42,469 bases of DNA from an uncultured Acidimicrobiales bacterium (GTDB lineage: Bacteria; Actinomycetota; Acidimicrobiia; Acidimicrobiales; SHLQ01). Under the pieces are notes generated by a model, which saw only the letters and a program-made list of their open reading frames with translations, made no database searches and was not told the origin of the DNA. This document shows, piece after piece, positions 30,921 to 39,365 of the stretch. The number at the start of each line of letters is the position of its first letter. The first letter of the stretch is position 1. A program made the position numbers and the translations under genes. The DNA lies in assembly GCA_938038785.1 (NCBI GenBank), contig CALHTB010000127.1:1-42469 (forward strand). Direction: 5' to 3'.

Positions 30921-31874
30921 ATTTGTGCCGAGCAGCACGAACGCCAGTACACCCACCGCAATTCGATACCAGCCAAACACCTCGAAGCCCTTGTCGTTGA
31001 GCCAGGAGACCATCCACTTCACCGAAGCGATTGCGGCGACGAACGCCACCACCAGTCCAATGAGCGGTGTGGTGACGCCAAAGGTGTCGATCAGCTGCTC
31101 GCCGCCCTGCAGACCCTCATATGCCGTAGCGGCTGACAGCGTGATGAGGCCGAGCAGAAAGCTGAGCTCGACCGCTGCACGCAGCGACAGCCCAACGAGC
31201 ACGCCGGCGATGATGGTGATCATCGAGCGGCTCACGCCAGGCCACATCGCAACAGCCTGGATCAGACCGATCAACACCGCGTTCTGCCAGGTGATCGCAC
31301 CGAGCTCGTTCGTGGTCTTGTCGAACCAGCCGGTTCGGCTGAGAGCGAGGATCACCAAGCCGCCAACAATCCACGCCGCCGCGGTAGGAGTCACCCCGAA
31401 GAGGTTCTCCTTGATCCGGTCTTCCAACGTAAGGCCGATCACGGCGGTGAATCCGAACGCGATCATCACGGCGATGAGGATTTTGCGACCCTCTTCGTCA
31501 CGACCAAACAACCCGTCGAGCATTTGGCGGATTCGTTCTTGGTAGAGAAACAGTACGGCGATGATTGCGCCCACCTGAATGCAGATGGCGTAGGTGTTGA
31601 TGGCCTCACGACTTGCTTCGGTGTCGTTCAGGCCCAGCAGTTCGTTCGTAACCAGAAGGTGGCCGGTGGAAGACACGGGCAGGTATTCGGTGAGGCCCTC
31701 GACAAGGCCAAGAATGATGGCCTGCAAGATGGTGAGTTCGATTGTGCCGTCGGCCTGCACGAAGCTGGCTCCAGCGGGGCTGGTGGCAAGAAGCCAGATG
31801 ACGATCGTGAGCACCGGCATGGCCAGAAGCCGCCGTGGGGACGCGTTTGTAAGTGCGCTAGCGAGGAGGTTCAT
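30909..31874 (-). CDS. uppP: Undecaprenyl-diphosphatase
   Basis: UppP (BacA) recycles the lipid carrier undecaprenyl diphosphate for wall synthesis. The 321-residue membrane protein has the two catalytic motifs LGLVEGLTEYLPVSSTGH and MWPGVSRSMITIIAG. It carries a longer N-terminus than usual, with a hydrophobic segment (AMPVLTIVIWLLA) ending ASFVQA that looks like an extra helix or a cleavable signal before the core. I chose the ATG at 31872-31874, which overlaps the stop of the PmbA-like gene by one base (TGATG). The open frame extends 22 codons further. Confidence 0.93.
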   Translation of the reverse strand: MNLLASALTNASPRRLLAMPVLTIVIWLLATSPAGASFVQADGTIELTILQAIILGLVEGLTEYLPVSSTGHLLVTNELLGLNDTEASREAINTYAICIQVGAIIAVLFLYQERIRQMLDGLFGRDEEGRKILIAVMIAFGFTAVIGLTLEDRIKENLFGVTPTAAAWIVGGLVILALSRTGWFDKTTNELGAITWQNAVLIGLIQAVAMWPGVSRSMITIIAGVLVGLSLRAAVELSFLLGLITLSAATAYEGLQGGEQLIDTFGVTTPLIGLVVAFVAAIASVKWMVSWLNDKGFEVFGWYRIAVGVLAFVLLGTNTIS

Positions 31875-33256
31875 CAGGCGCCACTCATCGACACGTCGGA
31901 GACAGCGATTGACACGGGCCCAGAGCCGCCTGGCTGCCATTCGGTGTCAGCTCCAACCGCAATGATGTCGGTCAGCATTTTTTGCATTGTGCTCGCAATC
32001 GTTGCCTCACGAATAGGTTCCGCCAAAACGCCGTTGCGAATCATGAGTCCTTCGGCCCCGACAGAAAAGTCGCCGCTGATGGCGTTGACACCTGAGTGCA
32101 GTCCGCTCATCGATGTGACCAACAACCCGTTGTCCACCGACGCAATGATGTCGTCGAGGCTGCCGGTGCCTGGTGTCATCACGATGGCGTGGCTGCCAAC
32201 CCCCGGTGTCGACCGGTATCCGCGCACGCCATTAGCTGTGGTGCCCTCGCCGCTGCGACGTCCGGTGTAGGTGTTGTGCATAAACCCTCCGAGCACGCCC
32301 TTGTCGAGCAGCGTGAGGGGCCGGCATGTCTGGCCTTCGGAATCGACCGACGTCGAGCCAAACGATTCGGGGTTGGTGGGGTCGTCAACCACCGAGAGCA
32401 GGGGCGAGGCAATGACCTCGCCAACTCGATCGAGGAACGGGGTGCGCCCTTTGAGCATCCGTTCGCCGCTGAGCATTCCCACCAAGATGCCAACGATGCT
32501 TGCTGCCATTCGCGGCTCGAGCACGATGGTGAGCTTTTCGGACTTTGGCTGCTTTGCACCAAGCAGCCGGGTGACCCGATGCACGGCGTCGTTGCATGCC
32601 TTGTCAAGCGACAGGTTCGAGGGCCCAAAGTTCACGTCGTAGCCGCCAGCGATCTGCGTGTCGTCGCCGTCCTTGGCCATGGCCGATACCGAAACGTGCG
32701 CTCCCGTGCCCCGGTCGGTGGCCCGCACGCCCGTACTGGTGGCCAACGCCATTTCACCCGAGCCATCGGAGTACACCGAGGTGCGGATGCCGGTGACTCG
32801 CGGGTCGGCCTGCAAAACGGCAGCCTCGAGGTCGATAGCCATTTGCACTTTGTCCTCGGTCGCCATGGTCGCAACGCTGTCATCCCAATGATCGTGAACG
32901 ATCGGCGTTCCGCCATCGGGCTCGCTGAGCGCCACCCATTCATCGGGTTCGGCAAAGGCGCGGTTGTCGCGCGCCTCGGACAACGTTTCAGCGATGACCT
33001 CCTCGTCGAGCGTTCCGGCGTGGGCAAAGCCCACGCGGCCATCTTGGATGACGCGGATGCCAATCCCGGCCGATGTGGCCGACGTGAACGACTCGACCTC
33101 GCCGCCAAACGCTTTGACTTCGGTGGACGAACCCCGCGAGACAAAGGCTTCGACCTGCTCGCCAGACCGAGCTTGCTCGGCGACGCGCTCAGCAATACCG
33201 AGTAGGGCGGACGTGACGTCTGAGGATGTAGAACCGGTCGATGGTGTAGGAGCCAT
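31874..33256 (-). CDS. TldD/PmbA family metalloprotease homologue
   Basis: The 460-residue protein matches the PmbA/TldE side of the TldD/E family, whose heterodimers cleave or mature peptides. Visible marks are GGEVESFTSATSAGIGIRVI early, SPLLSVVDDPTNPESFGSTS, LLDKGVLGGFMHNTYTGRR, and SGVNAISGDFSVGAEGLMI near the end. The zinc-binding HExxxH of TldD is absent, consistent with a TldE-type subunit; no TldD gene is in the window. It appears leaderless and its promoter overlaps that of the divergent FMN gene. uppP follows with a one-base overlap. Confidence 0.88.
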   Translation of the reverse strand: MAPTPSTGSTSSDVTSALLGIAERVAEQARSGEQVEAFVSRGSSTEVKAFGGEVESFTSATSAGIGIRVIQDGRVGFAHAGTLDEEVIAETLSEARDNRAFAEPDEWVALSEPDGGTPIVHDHWDDSVATMATEDKVQMAIDLEAAVLQADPRVTGIRTSVYSDGSGEMALATSTGVRATDRGTGAHVSVSAMAKDGDDTQIAGGYDVNFGPSNLSLDKACNDAVHRVTRLLGAKQPKSEKLTIVLEPRMAASIVGILVGMLSGERMLKGRTPFLDRVGEVIASPLLSVVDDPTNPESFGSTSVDSEGQTCRPLTLLDKGVLGGFMHNTYTGRRSGEGTTANGVRGYRSTPGVGSHAIVMTPGTGSLDDIIASVDNGLLVTSMSGLHSGVNAISGDFSVGAEGLMIRNGVLAEPIREATIASTMQKMLTDIIAVGADTEWQPGGSGPVSIAVSDVSMSGA

Positions 33257-33263
33257 TGTGTTG

Positions 33264-33273
33264 AGCCTACGAT
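33264..33273. promoter_or_regulatory. Overlapping back-to-back -10 elements for two leaderless genes
   Basis: TACGAT (33268-33273, plus) ends 6 bases before the ATG at 33280. TAGGCT (33269-33264, minus) ends 7 bases before the ATG at 33256. The two hexamers share two bases inside a 23-bp gap, so polymerases cannot use both at once. Confidence 0.55.
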
Positions 33274-33279
33274 CTTTCT

Positions 33280-34740
33280 ATGCCGTGGTGGTTGTGGTCT
33301 CTCGTCGTCTTACTCATTGCTGTTTTTGTGCTTGCTATTCACGACGTGTTTCAGAAGAAACACGCGATTCTGCGCAACTTCCCGGTGATCGGCCATCTTC
33401 GCTACCTGATTGAGAAGATCGGGCCAGAACTTCGTCAGTACATCGTGGCCAACAACGACGAAGAACTGCCGTTCAGCCGCGACTCGCGTCGCTTCATTTA
33501 CGCATCGGCCAAAAAGCAGAACGCCTATTTTGGCTTCGGTACTGACAACGACCTCAACCAACCAGGTTACGTGCTGTTCCGACATGCGGCCTTTCCCCAC
33601 GACCCTCCGCCCGAAGAAGATGCCGACAAGCTCAAGATGACGAAGGTTCTTGGCGAAAGCCACGGACGCGCCAAAGCGTTCCAACCCGAATCGGCCGTGT
33701 TCGTATCGGCAATGAGTTTCGGGTCTTTGTCAGCGCCTGCGATCGAGTCGCTCAACAAGGGCTCGGCCATTGCGGGCAACCTGCACAACACGGGCGAGGG
33801 TGGCATTAGCAAGCACCACCGCCATGGCGGGCCGCTGATCTACCAGCTCGGCACCGGCTACTTCGGTGCTCGCAACCCCGACGGCACGTTTTCGATGGAC
33901 CGCATGCTGGCCTCGATGGACGGCACGGACGTGCGCGCCATCGAGATCAAACTGAGCCAGGGGGCAAAGCCTGGCCTTGGCGGAGTACTTCCTGGCGGAA
34001 AGGTGACCCCCGAGATCGCCGAGGCCCGAGGCGTCGAAGTCGGTGTCACGGTAAAGAGCCCCAGCCGACACAACTCGTTCTACGACGTGCCATCGATGGT
34101 CGCCTTCATCGAAGAGGTCGCCAATGCCAGCGGCGTTCCGGTCGGCATCAAATCGGCTATTGGTGAGCAGGCGTTTTGGCACGAACTCGCTGAACACATG
34201 GCGTCGACGGGCAAGGGACCGGACTTCATCAGCGTCGACGGTGGCGAAGGCGGCACGGGCGCCGCTCCCCTTCCCTTCAGCGATCACGTGGCGCTCCCAT
34301 TCCGACAGGGCTTCTCCGAGGTCTACCGGGCGTTCGCCCAACAGGGCCTTCACGAACAGATCACCTTTATGGGCGCTGGACGTCTGGGGCTTCCAACCGA
34401 GGCGATGGTCGCAATGGCGATGGGTTGCGACGGCATCGGCGTCGCGCGCGAAGCAATGATTGCAATTGGCTGTGTGCAAGCCCAAAAGTGCCACGACGGC
34501 CACTGCCCCACCGGCGTCGCTACCCAGAATCGCTGGCTCACCCGGGGCCTCGACCCAACGCTCAAATCGGTTCGACTCGCCAACTACGTGGCCGAGCTGC
34601 GCCACGAGCTCGTCCGATTGGCCAACGCAATGGGAGCCGAACACCCAAGCCAGGTCGACCCAGCTAAGGTCGAAATTCGACTCGAAGCCAACCACGTGAA
34701 GCCAATCCGCGAGATCTACGGCTACGACCCCTCTTGGTAG
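33280..34740 (+). CDS. Membrane-anchored FMN-binding glutamate synthase-like protein
   Basis: The 486-residue protein has one N-terminal membrane helix (2-20) followed by a glutamate-synthase central/FMN domain. AMSFGSLSAPAIESLNKGSA, NTGEGGISKHH, DFISVDGGEGGTGAAPLPFS and the cluster motif C-x5-C-x4-C (GCVQAQKCHDGHCPTG) match the FMN and 3Fe-4S part of GltB. The glutaminase domain and the NADPH subunit are missing. Such stand-alone proteins are widespread but not well characterised; they may move electrons or act on glutamate-like substrates at the membrane. It is probably leaderless. aroQ follows after 22 bp. Confidence 0.88.
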   Translation: MPWWLWSLVVLLIAVFVLAIHDVFQKKHAILRNFPVIGHLRYLIEKIGPELRQYIVANNDEELPFSRDSRRFIYASAKKQNAYFGFGTDNDLNQPGYVLFRHAAFPHDPPPEEDADKLKMTKVLGESHGRAKAFQPESAVFVSAMSFGSLSAPAIESLNKGSAIAGNLHNTGEGGISKHHRHGGPLIYQLGTGYFGARNPDGTFSMDRMLASMDGTDVRAIEIKLSQGAKPGLGGVLPGGKVTPEIAEARGVEVGVTVKSPSRHNSFYDVPSMVAFIEEVANASGVPVGIKSAIGEQAFWHELAEHMASTGKGPDFISVDGGEGGTGAAPLPFSDHVALPFRQGFSEVYRAFAQQGLHEQITFMGAGRLGLPTEAMVAMAMGCDGIGVAREAMIAIGCVQAQKCHDGHCPTGVATQNRWLTRGLDPTLKSVRLANYVAELRHELVRLANAMGAEHPSQVDPAKVEIRLEANHVKPIREIYGYDPSW

Positions 34741-34762
34741 AAAGCAGTGGTAGAAAGTCCCC

Positions 34763-35197
34763 ATGTCGCGCACGGTGCTGATCCTCAACGGACCCAACCT
34801 CAACTTGCTCGGAACCCGAGAGACCGAGGTGTACGGAACTACAACCCTCGACGACATCGTTGCGTCGATACGCAGTCACGCTGGCGACGTGACGATCGAG
34901 GAGTACCAATCGAACGTCGAGGGCGAGCTCATCAACCGACTGCACGCAGGACGCGGCACCGTCGATGGCGTGGTGTTTAACCCCGGTGCTTTCACGCACT
35001 ACAGCTATGCGCTGCGCGACGCGATCTCGGCGAGCGAATTGCCGGTAGTCGAAACCCACCTCTCGAACGTGCACGCTCGCGAAGAGTTCCGTCATCGCAC
35101 CGTGCTCGCAGGGGTGTGCGTGGGGGTTGTCGCGGGCTTCGGAGCCATGAGCTACCAGCTCGCCTTTGATGCACTCATGAACCATCTCGACGGCTGA
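34763..35197 (+). CDS. aroQ: 3-dehydroquinate dehydratase, type II
   Basis: AroQ dehydrates 3-dehydroquinate in the shikimate pathway. The 144-residue protein begins VLILNGPNLNLLGTRETEVYG with the active-site Tyr region, then NPGAFTHYSYALRDAI and VETHLSNVHAREEFRH with the catalytic His region. Length is typical of the dodecameric type II enzyme. It lies just upstream of aroK (6-bp gap) and 22 bp after the FMN protein. The short upstream stretch repeats GGTAGAAAG twice. Confidence 0.96.
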   Translation: MSRTVLILNGPNLNLLGTRETEVYGTTTLDDIVASIRSHAGDVTIEEYQSNVEGELINRLHAGRGTVDGVVFNPGAFTHYSYALRDAISASELPVVETHLSNVHAREEFRHRTVLAGVCVGVVAGFGAMSYQLAFDALMNHLDG

Positions 35198-35203
35198 ACG
35201 TCC

Positions 35204-35725
35204 ATGGCCCGACAACCAGGAACCAACGTGGTTCTGACCGGCTTTATGGGAACCGGCAAGTCGACCGTTGGCCGAGCGCTGGCCCAACGGCTTGAACGCG
35301 ACTTCATTGACACCGACGCCCGCATCGAACAGCAGCACGGATCCATCGCTGAGATCTTCGCCACCAGCGGCGAAGCAACGTTTCGAGATCTTGAACATCA
35401 AGTGGCGAGCGAACTGGCCCAGCGCCACTCCCTCGTCATCGCCACCGGCGGCCGTATGTTGCTCGACGAGCGCAATGCCGATGCCCTCGATGCGACCGGT
35501 GAAATCTTCTGTTTGCACGCCACCGCAGAGGAGCTTGGCGAACGGCTTCTCGTCGACGGCGAGCGCTCAAAACGCCCGCTGCTCGCAGGTGACGATCCGC
35601 TCCAACGCATATCCGACCTCCTGGCTGAACGAGCCGAGGGCTATGGACGTTTCACGCAGATCGCTACCACTGGCAGGTCGGTCGAAGAGATCGTCGACCA
35701 GATCATCGAGGAATTAGAGGCGTGA
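35204..35725 (+). CDS. aroK: Shikimate kinase
   Basis: AroK phosphorylates shikimate with ATP. The 173 residues show the P-loop LTGFMGTGKSTVGRAL, the shikimate-binding DTD (DFIDTDARIE), the FR..E motif (ATFRDLE), GG in IATGGRML and the lid Arg region RPLL. It follows aroQ directly, and its end overlaps the next gene by GTGA at 35722-35725, so the FrhB-like protein is translated with it. Confidence 0.95.
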   Translation: MARQPGTNVVLTGFMGTGKSTVGRALAQRLERDFIDTDARIEQQHGSIAEIFATSGEATFRDLEHQVASELAQRHSLVIATGGRMLLDERNADALDATGEIFCLHATAEELGERLLVDGERSKRPLLAGDDPLQRISDLLAERAEGYGRFTQIATTGRSVEEIVDQIIEELEA

Positions 35726-36939
35726 GCCGCACCGCATTGAGCGTGGCCGAGATTGTCGCCTGCGGGTTGTGCATTGGGTGTGGCCTGTGCGAGTCGGTCA
35801 CCGAGCAGCGCGTCACCATGGCCACCACCGAGGCGGGCAGCCTTCGACCTACACCGCTCGACGGGTTCAGCGAACACGAAGAAGCGACCATTCTCGCCTC
35901 GTGCCCAGGCACCACGTCGAGCCCTCGGTCGGACCTCGACGTACCGGTCGATCCGGTGTGGGGCCGCTTCACCGAGATGACATACGCCTGGGCCGGCAAT
36001 CCCGACGTACGCTTTGAAGCCGCGACCGGAGGTGTGCTCACGGCGCTGGGCATGCACCTCGTCGACAGCGGGCAGGCCGCGTTTGTTCTCCACGTTGGCG
36101 CCGACCCTGACGCGCCAATGCGTAGCCGTTGGGTCATCAGTGAAACATCGGATTCGGTTCGAGCGAACGCCGGCTCGTGGTACGGGCCAACCGCGCCGCT
36201 CGCTGGCCTAGGCGCTGCGCTCGACCGTGGTGAACCGTTCGCCATCATCGCCAAGCCTTGCGATCTCGGAGCGGTGCATGCCTACAGCAAGGCCGACGCC
36301 CGGGTCAACGAGCTGGTGGTTGCTCGTTTGACCATGGTGTGCGGTGGCCAGTCTCGTTTCGAGAAGTCAACCGACGTCATCGACGACCTCGGCGTTTCCG
36401 AAACCGAAGTGTCGTTGTTTCGGTATCGGGGCTACGGCAACCCTGGCCCCACCCGGGTTGAAACCCACGACGGCCGTTCCTTCGAGCTCACCTACAACGA
36501 GATGTGGGACGACGAAGCTGGCTGGAAGACCGAGAGCCGTTGCACGGTGTGCACCGACGCCCTTGGCGAGGCCGCCGACGTTGCCGCGGCCGACGCGTGG
36601 CCCGGTGGTGGACCAACCGGCGAGGATGAAGGCTTCAACGGCATACAAGTCCGCTCGCACGCAGGCACGGCGCTCGTCGAATCGGCCGTAAAGGCTGGCG
36701 CCCTCGTGGTTGGAGACCCAATCACGGCCCGCGAATACGACGGATTGCAGCCACACCAAGTCCGCAAGAAGGAGGCGCTGTCGGCGAGGTTCGCCGGCCT
36801 GACCCAAGCCGGGCACCCGGTCATTGCGACCGAAGGCCTACGAGTAGACGAGTTAGGGCAACGCCTCAGCGACGATGAGCGCGCTAGGGAGATCGCCGGC
36901 ATCGTGCGGCGAGTCGAAGCTGGCCGCTACTCGTCCTAG
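35722..36939 (+). CDS. Coenzyme F420 hydrogenase/dehydrogenase beta subunit (FrhB)-like protein
   Basis: The 405-residue protein has an N-terminal cysteine cluster CGLCIGCGLC (Cys14, 17, 20, 23) for an Fe-S centre. FEAATGGVLTALGMHLVDSG and IIAKPCDLGAVHAYSK follow, and a second cysteine pair RCTVCTD. This is the FrhB/FpoF fold that binds FAD and often F420. Partners of the electron transfer are unknown. The GTG start overlaps the aroK stop, an odd fusion of expression with the shikimate genes. F420 is common in actinobacteria, so an F420-linked reductase is plausible; other members act as ferredoxin-dependent reductases. Confidence 0.85.
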   Translation: MSRTALSVAEIVACGLCIGCGLCESVTEQRVTMATTEAGSLRPTPLDGFSEHEEATILASCPGTTSSPRSDLDVPVDPVWGRFTEMTYAWAGNPDVRFEAATGGVLTALGMHLVDSGQAAFVLHVGADPDAPMRSRWVISETSDSVRANAGSWYGPTAPLAGLGAALDRGEPFAIIAKPCDLGAVHAYSKADARVNELVVARLTMVCGGQSRFEKSTDVIDDLGVSETEVSLFRYRGYGNPGPTRVETHDGRSFELTYNEMWDDEAGWKTESRCTVCTDALGEAADVAAADAWPGGGPTGEDEGFNGIQVRSHAGTALVESAVKAGALVVGDPITAREYDGLQPHQVRKKEALSARFAGLTQAGHPVIATEGLRVDELGQRLSDDERAREIAGIVRRVEAGRYSS

Positions 36940-36940
36940 G

Positions 36941-36981
36941 ACTGAAGTAGTTCAGTGTCTGAAGAGATCCGACCGGATCTC
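36941..36981. terminator. Two hairpins between convergent genes (bidirectional terminator)
   Basis: ACTGAA-GTAG-TTCAGT (36941-36956) and GAGATCC-GACC-GGATCTC (36964-36981) lie back to back in the 53-bp gap between the FrhB-like gene and the convergent 36993 gene. Their symmetry allows action in both directions. T-tracts are short. Confidence 0.6.
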
Positions 36982-36992
36982 GCTTAGCCGCT

Positions 36993-37748
36993 TCAACTAC
37001 AGCCGCTTTGATACACATCGACGCGCTCGGAAGCCGTGATGTTGTTCACCGTGACCGAAGCGGTAAGTACAGCCGGTTGGGTGCCTGACCACACCGTCTT
37101 GGACGACGGGCCGATCATGCGCAGTGGCGTGCGTTGCGCGGCTTCCCAGGGCGACTCGATCTCAAGGAGGTAGTCGCCTTCGAGCGCCTCGGCTGCCTCG
37201 CTTACGATGCGGCAGAAGCGGGTTGGGTTCGCCTCATCGAGAAGGACCTTTTCAAGCCCATCTTCGGCACCCCCATTTGGGTGACCGGGGTCTCCGGGCC
37301 GGACGAGCTCGCCGGTCTCGATGTCGGTGAAGACGTAGTCCCATCCGCGATCTCGCAGGTCGGTGTGTTCGAGCTGGAAGACCTTCTTCACTTCGTCTCC
37401 GGCCTCACACTCGAGTGCCATATCGGGCTCGACACGAAGTGCAGTCGAGGCGAGCACTAGGCCCGATTCAGAGATGAGTTCAACAGTGCCATCACCGACA
37501 TAGACCGGAGCGTGGGCCTGTTCGAGGGCAGTCTCGGCGCCATCGGGCCAGCGAAGCATGTGCGCATCGTCGCCTTCTGCGCTGCAGGTAACCGTGGTGC
37601 CGTAGATTGCGTCGCTGCTGTCGCACGCAATAGTCGGAACGACCTCAGATGCTCCGATTGCGCCAACTTGATAGCCGCTAACCACAACCACGACAGCGAC
37701 CAGGACGGCAAGAAACGCGCGACCCCGAATCGATGACAGTGAACCCAT
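36993..37748 (-). CDS. Unknown extracytoplasmic protein with N-terminal anchor
   Basis: I do not recognise this 251-residue protein. It has a hydrophobic N-terminal segment (11-27, AFLAVLVAVVVVVSGY) that is a signal or anchor, then a soluble, acidic, likely beta-rich domain with Cys residues near 42, 55, 113 and 178 and a final C near 250. Paired cysteines fit an oxidising outside compartment. TACTAT (37761-37756, minus) ends seven bases before the ATG, so it probably has its own leaderless promoter although another secreted-protein gene lies 66 bp upstream on the same strand. Confidence 0.7.
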   Translation of the reverse strand: MGSLSSIRGRAFLAVLVAVVVVVSGYQVGAIGASEVVPTIACDSSDAIYGTTVTCSAEGDDAHMLRWPDGAETALEQAHAPVYVGDGTVELISESGLVLASTALRVEPDMALECEAGDEVKKVFQLEHTDLRDRGWDYVFTDIETGELVRPGDPGHPNGGAEDGLEKVLLDEANPTRFCRIVSEAAEALEGDYLLEIESPWEAAQRTPLRMIGPSSKTVWSGTQPAVLTASVTVNNITASERVDVYQSGCS

Positions 37749-37814
37749 ACGCCAAATAGTACCGGAGCGGGCATTCCTCGTGTTGTGAAATCTGGGCGGC
37801 GACGACCGCTACGG

Positions 37815-39041
37815 CTACTCCGGCAACTCGATGGCGAAGTACGCCGAGTCCCAGGTGCTCTCATCGTCGCCTTCAGCCTCAAACCGAGACATGATGACCT
37901 CATTCGCGCCGATCGCGTGCTGACGTACCTCGACGTAGGTTTCGGGGCCCGCATCAGCGTTGAGGAGAAGATCGCCTGGCAGTGGCGTCCATTTGCGTCC
38001 GTCGGTCGAGTAGGTCAGGCCGTTGTCAGTATCTGCGAGAAGTCCGTCTGGTCCGGCAGCGACTCGCCAGGTGTAGGGGTCGAGTTCCGCACGTTCCCAA
38101 GACGCTCCTGCGTCGTCAGATATCGCCGAGAACACTTCCACCTCGGAGTACCCAAACCCTGTCACGATGAGCAAGTCACCAACCGCATGCAGCTGGCCGG
38201 TCAGGTTGTCGGGGAGCGGCGATGCAACAGCCCACTCCGAATTCGTGCTCGACGTCCAAACGGCCGTTTCGGGGACGTCATCACCGGGAATTTGGACGCC
38301 CACCGCAAACGTACCGTCCACCGCAACAACAGAAGCTGGCGCTCCCTCACCGGGAATCGCCACCGGCACAAATGGGCCACCGATAGGACCGGTGAAGGTG
38401 AAGCCAGCAACGTCATTGCCGTCAACGCCGGCCAACACGCTGACCATGTCACCGTCGAGAGCGAGGTCGACCGGGTAGATACTCTCACGAACGTCGTCCG
38501 GCACCGGTAGTTCCTGAACAGCCCACGTCACCGCATCGGGCGATGTTGCGACGAAAAGGCTCGTTCCCTGATCTGCACCTTCGCCCCAGACGACGACAAC
38601 GGTCGCGAAAGTGCCCTCGCTAGCCACCAGGCCACGGAAGTCACCAAACCCGTCGAGACCCGTTGTTGGAACTGAAACCCAGTCGAGGCCGTTTGACGAT
38701 GTAGCTACTTCAGAGCCTCGAAGTTCGACGTAGCGGCCTCCATCAAACACCACTTGGTCATGCCACTCGACGATGTCTTGAGCTGTGTCGGTTGCGAACG
38801 CAACACGCTCCTCGCGATCGGGCCAAGGGTACGGCTCGTCGGCACTGATTTCGTTGCCGTCTTCATCGATAGCGAACGTTTCGTACTCGACCGTGGCATA
38901 CCCGTCGAACTGCTCGTCGACGCTTCCCACAGCTGCAAGGTTGCTATCGACCTCGCTCACCGAAGCTCTGAGCCCAACCCATAGACCACCCGTCAACAAC
39001 ATCATCAGTGCAGCCGCAGGGAGGACTTTCGACGGTCCCAT
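37815..39041 (-). CDS. Unknown extracytoplasmic beta-propeller-like protein
   Basis: The 408-residue protein has an N-terminal signal/anchor (about 5-25). A region of repeated strands follows with sialidase- or YCF48-like turns, such as ATSSNGLDWVSVP, ATSPDAVTWAVQELP, SDDAGASWERAEL and TYSTDGRKWTPLPG. These Ser/Thr-x-Asp-Gly-x-x-Trp repeats are Asp-box-like blades, so a beta propeller is likely. No catalytic residues can be assigned, and a binding or structural role outside the cell is as likely as hydrolysis. TAATAT (39053-39048, minus) six bases before the ATG suggests a leaderless transcript. Confidence 0.75.
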   Translation of the reverse strand: MGPSKVLPAAALMMLLTGGLWVGLRASVSEVDSNLAAVGSVDEQFDGYATVEYETFAIDEDGNEISADEPYPWPDREERVAFATDTAQDIVEWHDQVVFDGGRYVELRGSEVATSSNGLDWVSVPTTGLDGFGDFRGLVASEGTFATVVVVWGEGADQGTSLFVATSPDAVTWAVQELPVPDDVRESIYPVDLALDGDMVSVLAGVDGNDVAGFTFTGPIGGPFVPVAIPGEGAPASVVAVDGTFAVGVQIPGDDVPETAVWTSSTNSEWAVASPLPDNLTGQLHAVGDLLIVTGFGYSEVEVFSAISDDAGASWERAELDPYTWRVAAGPDGLLADTDNGLTYSTDGRKWTPLPGDLLLNADAGPETYVEVRQHAIGANEVIMSRFEAEGDDESTWDSAYFAIELPE

Positions 39042-39365
39042 AAGCCAATATTAGCGGGTGGGGGCGGTTTGCTCGGCTGTCCGAGCCTCGTCCTGTAGTG
39101 AGCGCGTGAATGTCGCTCAAGCTGAAAGGTTGGGCCCGGGAGGACAAACAGGAACGACTCTGACTCCAGCGTGGCCGGCTCAACATCCTGATACACCGAC
39201 TCTTCGGACAGGTCACTTCCCGGACCCATCAACAACCTAGAGCCCCAAAACAACGCTCGCCAGCGCGCAGGAACTAGCGCGCCCCGAACCCATCAAATCC
39301 TTCCCCTGACACAAAGAGGCTTCTGCATCACGCGCCTACTACCCCACCCGAAGAGGGGAAGACCT
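39042..39365 (-). terminator. 324-bp gap with a probable terminator of the GH63-type gene
   Basis: GCGCGC (39263-39268) and GCGCGC (39277-39282) form a 6-bp stem with an 8-nt loop about 85-100 bp past the glycosidase stop. On the minus strand a GTTGTTTTGG stretch follows nearby. A second stem GCTCGG-CTGT-CCGAGC lies at 39071-39086, close to the -10 of the propeller gene. I see no gene in this gap. Confidence 0.4.
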
